Below are positions 17,164 to 27,129 of a stretch of 44,505 bases of DNA, in pieces. The stretch comes from JBBTUF01 sp038063855. Its GTDB lineage: Bacteria; Patescibacteriota; Minisyncoccia; Ryanbacterales; GWA2-47-10b. How positions within the stretch are numbered: position 1 is the stretch's first letter; every line of letters begins with the position of its first letter. The position numbers and the translations under genes are program-made. The DNA lies in assembly GCA_038063855.1 (NCBI GenBank), contig JBBTUF010000024.1, positions 1-44,505 of the forward strand, written 5' to 3'. Below the pieces are notes generated by a model, which ran no database searches, was not told the origin of the DNA, and was given only the letters and a program-made list of their open reading frames with translations.

Positions 17164-17188
17164 GACGTCCGATGTCTCAGTCCACTTT

Positions 17189-17539
17189 ATGGTAGAGATA
17201 AAAATTGAGAGAAAACTAATACATAAAACACTCGCAGCTGGACGGTGGTCGGAGCTGTCGCTTTTTGAGCAACTCGGCAATATTGGTAGTGAAGTTGGGC
17301 GAGCACGCAAGACCCAAGGCAAAGACGAAAAACTTTTTTGGGGTGCGGTAGATCGCGCACTCGAATTGTTTGATTTAACGCTTGAAGATCGGCGCTGGAA
17401 CGGGCGACATCAGGAAATAGCACGGGCGCGCGAAGTATTTTGTGATGCAGTGTATGGAGGTCGCGAATATCAAAGTTCGCTCGGTGCGCTCGAGTCATAC
17501 TTTATGTCTTTTGCGCTTGCCACCAGGCAGAATTTATAA
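17189..17539 (+). CDS. Small conserved CPR-type hypothetical protein
   Basis: The 116 residues are soluble and mostly helical: WSELSLFEQLGNIGSEVGRARKTQGK, then RALELFDLTLEDRRW and a final SSLGALESYFMSFALATRQ. I recall this pattern as a frequent small family in CPR genomes, of unknown function. There is no signal peptide or metal motif. It lies 22 nt before the DUF3467 gene, with a shared terminator after that gene, so the two are probably one transcript. A small stem (TGAGAC/GTCTCA) spans the previous stop codon at 17161-17179. Confidence 0.65.
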   Translation: MVEIKIERKLIHKTLAAGRWSELSLFEQLGNIGSEVGRARKTQGKDEKLFWGAVDRALELFDLTLEDRRWNGRHQEIARAREVFCDAVYGGREYQSSLGALESYFMSFALATRQNL

Positions 17540-17561
17540 ATTAATAGTTAACAAAAATAAT

Positions 17562-17873
17562 ATGAATGAACAAAACCAGCAACCTGCCTCGACGCAAGGT
17601 GGGCAGATTCAAATCAAAGCATCAGATAGTGATCTAAAAGGCGTGTATTCAAATATGATGCAGGTTGCACATACGCAAGAAGAATTTGTAATTGATTTTA
17701 TGAATATTACTCCACCGGTGGGTGTACTTGCTTCACGTGTGATTGTAAGCCCCAGCCATGTAAAGCGCATTATCGCGGCACTCGCTGATAATCTAAAAAA
17801 GTACGAAGAAAATTTTGGCAATGTTGCTTCGGCATCAGAAACTCCTCAAAAAATCGGCTTTAAGTTAGATTAA
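17562..17873 (+). CDS. DUF3467 protein
   Basis: The ATG at 17562 gives 103 residues; the longer frame from 17442 lies mostly inside the preceding gene. IQIKASDSDLKGVYSNMMQVAHTQEEFVIDFMNI, then LASRVIVSPSHVKRIIAALADNLKKYEENFG is the full DUF3467 fold signature. The family is small, soluble and widespread, with no proven function. A strong terminator follows 20 nt downstream. Confidence 0.88.
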   Translation: MNEQNQQPASTQGGQIQIKASDSDLKGVYSNMMQVAHTQEEFVIDFMNITPPVGVLASRVIVSPSHVKRIIAALADNLKKYEENFGNVASASETPQKIGFKLD

Positions 17874-17892
17874 AAAGTATATTTATTTATAC

Positions 17893-17920
17893 AAAAAAGC
17901 GACCAATGAGTCGCTTTTTT
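17893..17920 (+). terminator. Intrinsic terminator after the DUF3467 gene
   Basis: AAAAAAGCGAC-CAATGA-GTCGCTTTTTT forms an 11-bp stem, with A- and T-tracts on both sides, so it can work in both directions. Confidence 0.9.
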
Positions 17921-18210
17921 GTATATTATTTTAAAAAATCATGTGGAAAACTATTTAGCATTTTTGTTTAATTTATAAAAATATTCGACAAGAATTACAC
18001 GGCTGACATGAGCAAAATTATATGAGTTTTTTAATGATTATGCAGTAATGATTAGTAATGTTTAGTAACTTATATGTTTGATAAGGGATATGAGAATATT
18101 ATTTTTTTAGATACTGATTACGTTGCCGTTTTGGGTAGTATAGCTTAATTTAAGGCAATTTTGGCTATTTTATAATGCGATTTTGAACTTCATTGTTCTA
18201 TACTTCGTGT
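17921..18210. other. AT-rich intergenic region upstream of the fibre gene
   Basis: No gene is seen here. Three 10-bp direct repeats, AGTAATGATT, AGTAATGTTT and AGTAACTTAT, run without gap from 18044 to 18073. Candidate -10 boxes are TATAAT at 18171-18176 and TATACT at 18199-18204; neither has a good -35. Confidence 0.55.
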
Positions 18211-18294
18211 ATGGAGAGGCTAAGTAATTTGCATAATAATATTCCTGTTAAATATACCCCGATATCGACCCCGATACGTATCGGAGCGTTGTAG
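18211..18294 (+). CDS. Possible 27-codon leader peptide upstream of the fibre gene
   Basis: ATG 18211 lies exactly 7 nt after the TATACT box at 18199-18204, the same geometry as the leaderless thioredoxin start. It opens 27 codons (MERLSNLHNNIPVKYTPIST and so on) that end at TAG 18292. It is in the same frame as the fibre gene, whose ATG follows 15 nt later. It could be a leader peptide, a remnant of a longer N-terminus, or chance. Confidence 0.3.
   Translation: MERLSNLHNNIPVKYTPISTPIRIGAL
18257..18284. promoter_or_regulatory. Possible operator: three CCGATA half-sites
   Basis: CCCCGATA occurs at 18257-18264 and again at 18269-18276. The second copy forms the 14-bp perfect palindrome CCGATACGTATCGG (18271-18284). 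The sites lie 26-53 nt before the fibre start codon, near where a promoter would be. The N-terminal tandem helix-turn-helix-like repeats of the fibre protein make self-binding a possibility. Confidence 0.4.
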
Positions 18295-18309
18295 TATAAG
18301 GATATTTTG

Positions 18310-21300
18310 ATGGATGAGTTTAATGAAAAATTGAAACCAGTATCTGAAATTTCAGAAGGAACAAATTATAGTTCCGAGTATTTAACGTTGCGTTGTAGGC
18401 AAGGAAGGCTTAAGTGTACAAAAATCGATGGTAAGTGGTTTACCAGTGAGGAGGAGTTGGCTTTATATATAAAAAATATTTCGGGGGATCAAGATTTATT
18501 GTCGATTAGTACAGTAGCCAATGAGACTCCCTATAGCGCAGAATATCTTGGTCTTCGGTGTCGCCAAGGAAAGTTACCAAGTGTAAAGCTTGCAGGTAAA
18601 TGGTTTGTAACTCGTCAGGCTGTACAAAAATATGTTACTGAACAGCAAAGTAATAAATCATATCGATTAAATTCTGGTGTTGATTTTGTAACACAGGCCG
18701 AAGAAGTAAAGAAAGATTTACAGCACACTGAAATAACAGATGCCCAGCCAAGAAAGAAATATATTTCTAACAAAACGTTTCTCACAATCACAGCGGTATT
18801 AATTGTTGCATTGTTAGGCAGTTTTGTTGGAGCGAATGATGTTTTTTTAAAAAATGCTCAGGCTGCCTCTGCAAAAATATTACAAACATTGCATAATATA
18901 CAGTTAAGTATTTTTGGTGATCGATACGATGAAAATAAATTAGTTGGCATTATTAATAATTTATCGCGCAGCATTAATGAAAATTCAAATAATATAGCAA
19001 TGCAATATCGTGAGCTTAAAAATGATATTGCGTCTGGAAAATATATTATACACGAACAAACAATTGTAAAAGAAACATCGCCCAGTCAAGTTCCAAATCA
19101 GATTATTGTGTATGGTGGTAATGCTGATAGTGCAAGTTTAGAGCGTCTACAATTGGCGCATGGCGACCTTCAACAAAAATTAGTAATAATAGATAACAGA
19201 ATAAATTCTTTACAAAATAATAAGATTGATTTACGACCATTCGCACAGTCTCAAAGAATCGATCATTTAAATGGCGTAACCATTGCCAGTGCTACGATTA
19301 CTAATTCTACTATTGCGGGGTATGCAACTACTGGTGAATTAAATAATTATTTACCATTATCGGGTGGCAATATCACGGGTTCGCTTGGAGTTGGGAGTTC
19401 ATCCCCTGCGGGTCAACTTGGTGTTGTAGGTGAAGTATATATTAGTGGGACGACAACTATTGATAATGTTTTGAATGTTTTAAATACGGGAACTTCTACT
19501 ATCACAGGTCGTCTTGAGATTGAGGGGCGGCTTTTAGCGGATGGAGGAGGGCGTGTATGTACTTCATCGAATGGAGTTTGTTCTGCGGCTAGTGCTGGCG
19601 GCTGGACTGATGATGGCACTTCGGTACGATTAACAACAATTACAGATTTTGTAGGCATAGGTACATCAACACCCGGTCGCACATTCTCAGTTGAAGGACA
19701 GGAACTTGTTTCAGGTACATCGACTGTCGGGAATCTTTTAAAAGTTGAAGGAACAGGCACAAGTACTTTTGCAGGAAGACTCGAAGTGACAGGAAAAATC
19801 CTTGCGGAGGGTGGTCAGAGGGTGTGTACAAGCGCAAATGGAGTTTGTGCTGGCGCTTCCGTAATTGCGGGGAATAACATCGATATTTCTGGTTCTACTA
19901 TAAGTGTGCAAAATACACTCTTCTCTATGAGAGACATTTTTGCCACCACCACGGGTTCAAGTGTCTACGCCTCAAGTACACTGCAAGCTTCTGGAAACAT
20001 CATTGGATACTCTGGTATCTTTGGTCAATCACTCAATGCAAGTACGACACTGCACGCAACGGGCAATGCCACGCTCGCGGGGAACACCACTTTCACCAAT
20101 GCCACTTCATCATCTTTCGGAATTTTAGGAGGAAAACTCACAAACTCCTCCTCAGCCACTTCCTCATTTGCCGGAGGAATCTCACTCAACCAACTCACTT
20201 CAGCACATGCAATCACGATCAACGGGAATTCCACCTCAACATTCTCGGGAGGTATCACTGCCAACTCACTTTCATTTAACTTACCAAACTGTACGCAAGC
20301 GCTCGAGACTGATGCGAATGGAGCCATCATCTGTGGAACTGACGTCGATACCAACACCACCTACACGGCAGGCCACAACCTCTCGCTCCTTGGAACCACC
20401 TTCTCTGTAAACTCAACCCTCGTCGGTCTCGATGATGTGTTTGCTACAAGTAGTGGAGCAAGTGTGTATGCCAGCTCAACCATTCAAGCCACCGGAAACA
20501 TCCTCGGATACTCTTCCCTCGGAATTGGAACCACCACACCAGGTCGAACTCTCTCAATCGGTGGTCAATCACTCGTAACCGGCACCTCAACCATCGGTAA
20601 CCTCATTACCGTACAAGGTACCGGTACCTCAACTATTGCAGGAAGACTTGAAGTGGCAGGAAGACTCCTTGCTGATGGTGGAGGACGAGTCTGTACCAGT
20701 AGTAATGGAGTGTGTTCCGGATCGTTTACGTCATTTACCGCCGCAGGAGATACAGGATCTGACTCTATCACCAACAGTGAGACTCTCACACTCGTAGGAG
20801 GAAGAAACATCACTACTGTAGGATCAACCAACCAAGTACTCTTTGATCTCAATAATGCTCTCTCCATAGATTCACTGACTGCGACCACCAGTCTCTCTAC
20901 TTTGGGAGTACTCAATGCAAGTTCCACCTCTCACCTTACGGGCACCACTACCATTGGAGCTTCAGTAGTAGTAAGTGGTGGAGCAACCTCCACATTCTTT
21001 GGAGGTGTATCAGTAGGAAGAGATGGACTTGCATCAGCCGGAGGTCTCACCCTTACGGGTGGAATCATTAACTCGCAGGGAACTGGTACCAGTTCATTTG
21101 CCGGAGGAATCTCACTCAACCAACTCACTTCAGCACATGCAATAACCGTCAACGGAAATTCCACCTCAACATTCTCGGGAGGAATATCTGCCAACTCACT
21201 TTCATTTAACTTACCAAACTGTACGCAAGCGCTCGAGACTGANNNNNNNNNNNNNNNNNNNNNNNNNNNNNNNNNNNNNNNNNNNNNNNNNNNNNNNNNN

Positions 21301-24300
21301 NNNNNNNNNNNNNNNNNNNNNNNNNNNNNNNNNNNNNNNNNNTGCGAATGGAGCCATCATCTGTGGAACTGATGAATCGGGTGGTGCAGGTACTCCCAAC
21401 TTAATCTACAAAACTCTTTCGAATACAAAATACTACACAGCATCATCTTCTGCCTCTGATAATCTTGCGTGGCATTTCAACAATGGTTTTGTGTCGAGTG
21501 GTGCTTCAAGTACTATTTCAGACATTCTGTATTTAAAGAGTGCTGTTAATGCATCTAGCACTCTTCATGTCTCAGAAAATACTTGGCTCGGATCAAATCT
21601 TCTAGTAGGAGGAACGACGACACAACCACTCGCCACATTCGCACTCGGAGGAACTACTGGGAATACGGCCGACGCATACATTAGTGGTGGACTTGGAGTA
21701 GGGAACGCTACTACTGCTGATGGAGTTCTTGAGACTAATAGCGACGCATATGTTGGAGGTATTCTTAAAGTAAAAGGTTCTGCAACATCTACTATTGATA
21801 ATGGCTTACAAATTGCGGGCTCGGGGTTACTTGTTACTAACGGAGCAATCACATCGCAAGATACATCAACATCGACATTCAATGGTGGAATAAATGTCAC
21901 GGCGGGATGTTATATGTTGCGCGGTGGATGTATTGGTGGAATATCGACCACAAGGTTTGACCCTGCAATTACACAAGTGAGTAATACAACTGCTTCGACA
22001 ACTATTCCAGCTGCCAATTTTACTGATATAACAACGAACATTATTGAAGTTCAAAATGATACTTCTATAAGTGCTGCGGATCCTGTGAATACCGAACGAA
22101 TATATGTTTACGAAACTGGCATGTACGAGATTCACTATCATGCTGATGTCGGGAAGGGCACGATAAGTTCGTGGGCCTTTCAAGCGGTCAAAAATGCAGG
22201 GTCGGTTTTAATACCGGGAAGTACGTTACGAGGATTTAATTCTAGTACTGACAAATCAGGATCTTCGTTGACTTTTTACGCAACTCTTACTGCGAATGAT
22301 TATGTGCATATTCAAGGAAAATCATCAAATGCTGCCGCGATGAACAATTTTACATTTTCGGTTAAAAGGGTAACCGCGGGGTCTGGCATTGGTGGTAACA
22401 CCGGTACCGTAAATAGTCTTGCATATTATTCTGGCGCTACCACTCTAAGTTCGGCAAACTTCACAACAATTGATGTGGCCAACTCGCGACTCGGTTTGGG
22501 CTCCTCAACACCATGGGGCGTTTTGTCGGTAGACCAAATTGCAGATCAAGGCCCTCTCAAGCCAGTCTTCGTCGTCGGAGACAACGGAACAAGCTCGCCG
22601 TTCATATTTGTCTCACAAAAAGGAGTCATCGGTTTTGGCTCTTCAAGTCCAAACTCACAACTTCTTAATGTAGGAGATGTAGTAATTGGCAGAAATGGTG
22701 GTTTGACGAGTGATCTCTATATATCCGGAGGGTTAGGAGTAGGGAATGCGACTACTGTAGATGGCATCATTGAATCTTCAGACAATATATTCGCAGGAGG
22801 AAGAATTATGTCACGTGGTACTGCCACCTCTACATTTGTAGGAGGTATTTATGTAAATGATTTGAAAACCAATCTTCCAAACTGTAATACTCTTGATACA
22901 GATGCCCTCGGAGCTATCATATGCGGCACAGATGAGGGTGGAGCTGGAGTTCCCAATCTCATTTACAGCACATTTGGCACCACCAAATATTACACGGCTT
23001 CTTCATCGGCAACCGATCAACTCGCATGGCACTTTAATGATGGGTTTGTATCGAGCGCGTCGTCCTCAATCGCAGGAGATCTTCGCGTCAACGGTGGCGA
23101 TCTCTACGTCCTCGGCACAGGAGTTTTTAATGCAAGTTCCACCGCACATGTTTCAGGCAACACATGGCTCGGCGCTAATCTCTTGGCAGGTGGAACGACG
23201 ACACAACCACTCGCCACATTCGCACTCGGAGGAACTACTGGAAATACGGCCGACGCATACATTAGTGGTGGACTTGGAGTAGGGAACGCTACTACTGCTG
23301 ATGGCGTGTTGGAAACCTCCGGAGTAGGACTTCTTGGAGGCATCATCAAAGTAAATGGAACAGGTACCAGTACCATTGGGCTTGTAACAACCGGCGGAGG
23401 TCTCAAGCTTGGTGAAGGAGGTCTTCAACTCTCACAAGGCTCATGTACGGGTCTCAATGCACTCAATATCGATTCGAGTGGAGGAGTTGTTTGTGGTACT
23501 GTCACTCAAAGTGGAGGTACCGCCACCTCAACCTTCCAAACATTCGATGTCAATACACTCCTTACAAAAAGCATCATGTCTACATCTTCGCCTCTTGTAT
23601 TCAATACTCTTGGTACCACCGACTACATTGGAGCAGGCACCACATCACCATGGGGATTCTTCTCGATCGATCAAAAGGCGGGTCAAACTCCTCTCAAACC
23701 AATTTTTGTAGTAGGAGACAACGGAACAAGTTCACCATTCATGTTTGTCTCACAGAAAGGTGTCATCGGTTTTGGATCTTCAAGCCCTACAAATCTTTTC
23801 TTAAACCCAGGCGATGTTGCAATCGGCAGAAATGGATTAACGAATGATTTGTTTGTGTCGGGTGGTCTTGGAGTAGGAAATGCGACGACGGCGGATGGAG
23901 TATTGGAAACTTCGAGTAATATTTATACTGCAGGAAGAATCATACAGAGAGCATCTGCGACCTCGACTTTTGTGGGTGGAATATCTGCAGATGCTTTTAC
24001 ATTTAATATCCCCTCGTGTGTTGGTGGAAGTTTGGCACTAACAACTGATGGTAACGGGGCTGTTACGTGTACAGTTATTTCTGCTTCTTCTGCAACTGCA
24101 GGCGCAAATATTACTGCAGTTGGTGCTCGTTTTGATCTTGATGGGACTCTCTATAGCATGACAGATATATTTGCAACAACCACGGGAGCAAGCGTGTATG
24201 CTTCGAGTACATTGCAAGCCCCAACCTTTATTGGTTATACAAATATTTTTGCTGGAGGTACTACTACACAGGAGCTTGCTACTCTTTCTGTAGGAGGTAC

Positions 24301-25858
24301 ACAAGGAAATACAGCAGATGCATTTATTTCAGGTGGTCTTGGGGTCGGTAACGCCACCACTGCAGATGGGATACTGGAGACATCGGGCATTGCTCAGTTC
24401 GGCTCTCTCATTAAAGTAGGTGCCGGCACCTCCACGTTTACCGGAGGTGTTAAGGCTAACGCTTTGCAATTTAACCAGCCGTCGTGTACAGGATCTGGTA
24501 CTCTTGATACTAATGCAGTTGGGTCAATTTTTTGTGGTGCAGATGCTACATCGGCATTTCGGTATAAACTAAATATTCAGGATTGGAATGACCCTGCCCT
24601 TGCGAAAGTTATGAAGTTGCGCCCTGTTACTTTTGACTTTAATCCGAATACAGGAAATTTTTATCGATATCCTGGGCAACGGGCTGGGCTTATTGCTGAA
24701 GAAACACAGCAGATAGATCAGCGGTTTGTTATGTATAACCTTGCGGGGCAAGTTGATGGTTTGGATGCGAACAGTTTTATTTCGCTTCTTGCAAAAGCTA
24801 TCCAGGAAGAGGCGCGATCTGGTGAGCTTACAAATACCGAAGAATTGTATGAGACACAAGCAGGAGTTGAAGAAGGAGATATTGTCATGGTAAGCGATCA
24901 AACTTTTTCTTTAACAGAGGGCGGAAAAAGTACGAGCACGGTTGCGATTCTTGGTAAAGCCGCACTAGGTGGAAATATGATCGGTGTAATTTCAAGAAAC
25001 GCTAAACCCATTATTGACACAGCTACTTGGAAATTTGCGCAAAATCCAAAAGCAGTAACTCTTGTTGGGCGCGCACGAGTGAAAGTTTCTACAGAAAATG
25101 GGTCAATTGCGATCGGAGATAGTATTACTTCCTCGCATCTTGCAGGCGTTGGCGCGAGAGCAGTAAAGGATGGGCAGATGGTTGGAACTGCACTCGAAGC
25201 ATTTGACGAAAATGTTGCAACTACTACTGCAATGGTTTCTATAACTGATCCCGAAACAGGTGTTATCGAAACTCGCGAAGTAAAAACTGGTATTGTAGTT
25301 ATTTTAGTAAATATTGGTTGGCAACATCTCGATAGTCAGATCGCAGGTCTTGCAACAACAACAGAGCCATGGACGGTAGATCTCGCAACCGGCAAACTTA
25401 ACACGTCATATGCACTCAACCTCGGTGGTAATAGTATTGAAAACGTGAAGTCGATTATGTCGGCTTCGGGCAATTGGTCGATCGATGAGAACGGAAATAT
25501 GCATGCGAAAAAAGTATTTACCGATGCGCTTGAGGTAGGGGATCCATCGAAACCGGCAGGCACCACACTCTTTGATGTTGACGGTGGAAATCCGTATTGT
25601 GTGTATATCCAGCAAGGGCAACTCAAAACAATTTCTGGTCGATGTGAGGACGCTTCGTTGAATAGTGCCGCGCCTCCGCCGGCGTTTATCGTGGAACCAT
25701 TGCCACCACCTGCAATTTCAACTTCTACTCCAGATGTACCGCCAGCCGATGTGATTGTTGAACCTACACTTACGCCTGAAATTACTTCTCCGCCACCCGA
25801 AGAAGTTATACAACCCATAGTTGAGCCACCAGCTGTCCCAGTAGAGCCACTTCCATAA
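18310..25858 (+). CDS. Giant surface fibre: tandem HTH-like, TM, repeat stalk, C1q-like and S74 chaperone domains
   Basis: The reading frame is one gene of about 2,482 residues once the 100-N placeholder at 21243-21342 is ignored. Residues 8-55 and 63-110 are two copies of a helix-turn-helix-like module (SSEYLTLRCRQGRLKCTKIDG, and SAEYLGLRCRQGKL), with one TM at about 155-177. Outside lies a stalk of glycine-threonine-serine repeats (GTSTIGNLL, GVGNATTADGVLE). A C1q/TNF-like insert sits at about 21950-22375. The S74 intramolecular chaperone starts at SAFRYKLNIQ (24551), with the predicted self-cleavage Ser and LRPVTFDFN...RAGLIAEE. A G2-like domain (VGRARVKVSTENGSIAIGDSI) and a Pro-rich tail end it. 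It probably forms a trimeric cell-surface fibre. DNA base and codon use shift to CTC/ACC-rich in 19,940-21,240. Confidence 0.85.
20164..20312 (+). repeat. 149-bp stalk repeat, copy 1
   Basis: Pairs with 21094-21242 (offset 930), with about 7 mismatches by eye. It encodes SFAGGISLNQLTSAHAIT and following residues. Similarity continues about 30 bp beyond the N gap for the second copy. Confidence 0.85.
21094..21242 (+). repeat. 149-bp stalk repeat, copy 2 (ends at the gap)
   Basis: Second copy of 20164-20312. The scaffold gap begins at its last base, which explains why assembly broke here. Confidence 0.85.
21243..21342. other. Scaffold gap of exactly 100 N
   Basis: The base before the gap ends GAGACTGA and the base after begins TGCGAATGGAGCC. 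In the other repeat copy (20305-20325) these two pieces are directly joined. Deleting the 100 N restores both the repeat and the reading frame. The gap may have zero length or hide whole repeat units. Confidence 0.95.
21611..21723 (+). repeat. 113-bp near-identical stalk repeat, copy 1
   Basis: Matches 23192-23304 with one difference seen. It encodes GTTTQPLATFALGGTTGNTA and the following GGLGVGNATTADG. A diverged third version occurs near 24256-24370. Confidence 0.88.
23192..23304 (+). repeat. 113-bp near-identical stalk repeat, copy 2
   Basis: Partner of 21611-21723. Near-identity at the DNA level, including silent sites, points to recent duplication or gene conversion within the gene. Confidence 0.88.
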
Positions 25859-25862
25859 AAAA

Positions 25863-25888
25863 AGCCCGCCGCTGTTTAGCGGAGGGCT
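25863..25888. terminator. Bidirectional terminator between convergent genes
   Basis: AGCCCGCCGCT-GTTT-AGCGGAGGGCT has ten base pairs and one G-A mismatch. On the minus strand it is followed by seven T, so it is strongest for the gene at 25896; on the plus strand a looser T-rich run follows. Confidence 0.85.
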
Positions 25889-25895
25889 GGGGGTT

Positions 25896-26252
25896 TCATT
25901 TTTTCTTAGTGATGGCGTAGCGTTTTACGAACGCGCGAGCTTGCCTTGAAGCGACTGATTTCAAAATCGTCAGGGCTTCTTCGAGAGCAGCATCGTACCC
26001 TACAAGCGACTCAAGCGTGAGCTCAACGATTTCTCGCGACAATTGTTCGTCTTTCTCTTGATCTCGAATTCGGCGGCTTATGGTCCACGGTGGGATGTAT
26101 TGCCCTCTGTTATCCCAGTAGGAGTGGCGGCCTGCTTTTACATCTTTTGCAACAACCTCGTATTGCTCGATGAGTGATTGTATTTTTGCTCGTTGCTGTG
26201 CGCCCCAAATGTCTTCTAGTCGCGCGTTTAGTTTGCTTGCCGTTTTCGGCAT
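25896..26252 (-). CDS. Hypothetical soluble helical protein
   Basis: The ATG at 26252 is chosen because AAAGGAGG lies about 7 nt upstream, one of the few strong Shine-Dalgarno sites in the window; the longer frame to 26300 would place it inside the gene. The 118 residues (MPKTASKLNARLEDIWGAQQ) are mainly helical and basic at the ends, with a central GRHSYWDNRGQYIPPWTISRRI. No TM or metal motif is seen and I do not recognise the family. It diverges from the HAD phosphatase gene. Confidence 0.6.
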   Translation of the reverse strand: MPKTASKLNARLEDIWGAQQRAKIQSLIEQYEVVAKDVKAGRHSYWDNRGQYIPPWTISRRIRDQEKDEQLSREIVELTLESLVGYDAALEEALTILKSVASRQARAFVKRYAITKKK

Positions 26253-26385
26253 AAAGCCTCCTTTTTTTGAGTGAAGTGACTTGGAAAGAGCGTTAAACAT
26301 TAAGATATCACGGATACAGCCTTTAGTCCAGTTGTCGAGTGTTTTGAATTATAAATTGCGCGTGCTTTTATGATACGATGGCCAT

Positions 26386-27072
26386 ATGAAGCGCCGCGTG
26401 GCTATTTTTGATATCGACGGAACGATTTTTCGATCGAGTTTGCTTATTGAACTCGTTGATGCGCTTATTGAAGAGGGAATATTTTCAAAACGTACAGCAA
26501 AAGAATATACGCGGGCATATCAGCGTTGGCTCGATCGCAAAGATAGTTACGAGAAATATATTATTGGTGTTGTGCGTGCATTTCGAGGGCAGATCAAGGG
26601 CGTTCGATACGATGATTTCTTGCGAGTAACACAAACAGTAACCGCATTTCATAAAGATCGTGTGTATCGATATACTCGCGATTTGATAAAAAAATTAAAA
26701 CATAAGAAGTATTTTTTGCTCGCGATCTCTAATTCTCCAAAAGAAATTGCCGATGCATTCGCTGCCAACATGGGTTTCCATAAAGTATACGGTCGCGTAT
26801 ACGAGGTTAATCAGCGGCGTAAATTTACCGGTCGAATGTTATTTGAAGATCTCATGATTGATAAAGCGAAGGTGCTGAAGCGTGCGGTTTTGAAAGAAAG
26901 TCTCACTTTAAAAAACTCAATTGGTGTAGGGGATTCCGAAGCTGATATTCGATTTTTGAGTTTGGTAGAGCGGCCAATCTGTTTCAACCCAAACAAAAAA
27001 TTATATACGCACGCGAAACGAAAAGGATGGCAAGTTGTGGTTGAGCGCAAAGATATGATCTATATATTATAA
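26386..27072 (+). CDS. HAD-superfamily phosphatase (SerB-like subclass IB)
   Basis: The 228 residues have motif I FDIDGTIF (nucleophile Asp9, acid Asp11), a helical cap (about 17-80), motif II AISNSPKEIA, a Lys at the motif III position (DKAKVLKRAV) and motif IV GVGDSEADIRFL. This is the HAD-IB layout of phosphoserine phosphatase-like and related enzymes. The substrate may be a small phosphate ester; phosphoserine cannot be claimed. A TACGAT box directly before the ATG suggests a leaderless transcript, and a terminator follows at once. Confidence 0.85.
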   Translation: MKRRVAIFDIDGTIFRSSLLIELVDALIEEGIFSKRTAKEYTRAYQRWLDRKDSYEKYIIGVVRAFRGQIKGVRYDDFLRVTQTVTAFHKDRVYRYTRDLIKKLKHKKYFLLAISNSPKEIADAFAANMGFHKVYGRVYEVNQRRKFTGRMLFEDLMIDKAKVLKRAVLKESLTLKNSIGVGDSEADIRFLSLVERPICFNPNKKLYTHAKRKGWQVVVERKDMIYIL

Positions 27073-27077
27073 AAAAG

Positions 27078-27109
27078 ACCCGCCATCATGGTTGTGAATG
27101 GCGGGTTTT
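27078..27109. terminator. Terminator between HAD and PhoH-like genes
   Basis: ACCCGCCAT and ATGGCGGGT form a perfect 9-bp stem with an 11-nt loop, followed by TTTT. A-rich sequence on the other side allows use from the minus strand as well. Confidence 0.85.
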
Positions 27110-27129
27110 GGTGTTTCTGATTTTTTTCT

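Noticed and set aside
17161..17179. TGAGAC/GTCTCA hairpin as a terminator
   Set aside because: The stem is only 6 bp and is not followed by a T-tract, so it is noted but not called.
19413..21194. Long open frames on the minus strand of the fibre gene
   Set aside because: They mirror the repetitive codons of the plus-strand gene and have no start signals or family motifs.
21343..21490. Apparent frameshift in the fibre gene after the gap
   Set aside because: The frame change equals the effect of 100 N. Without the placeholder, the frame is continuous and matches the other repeat copy.
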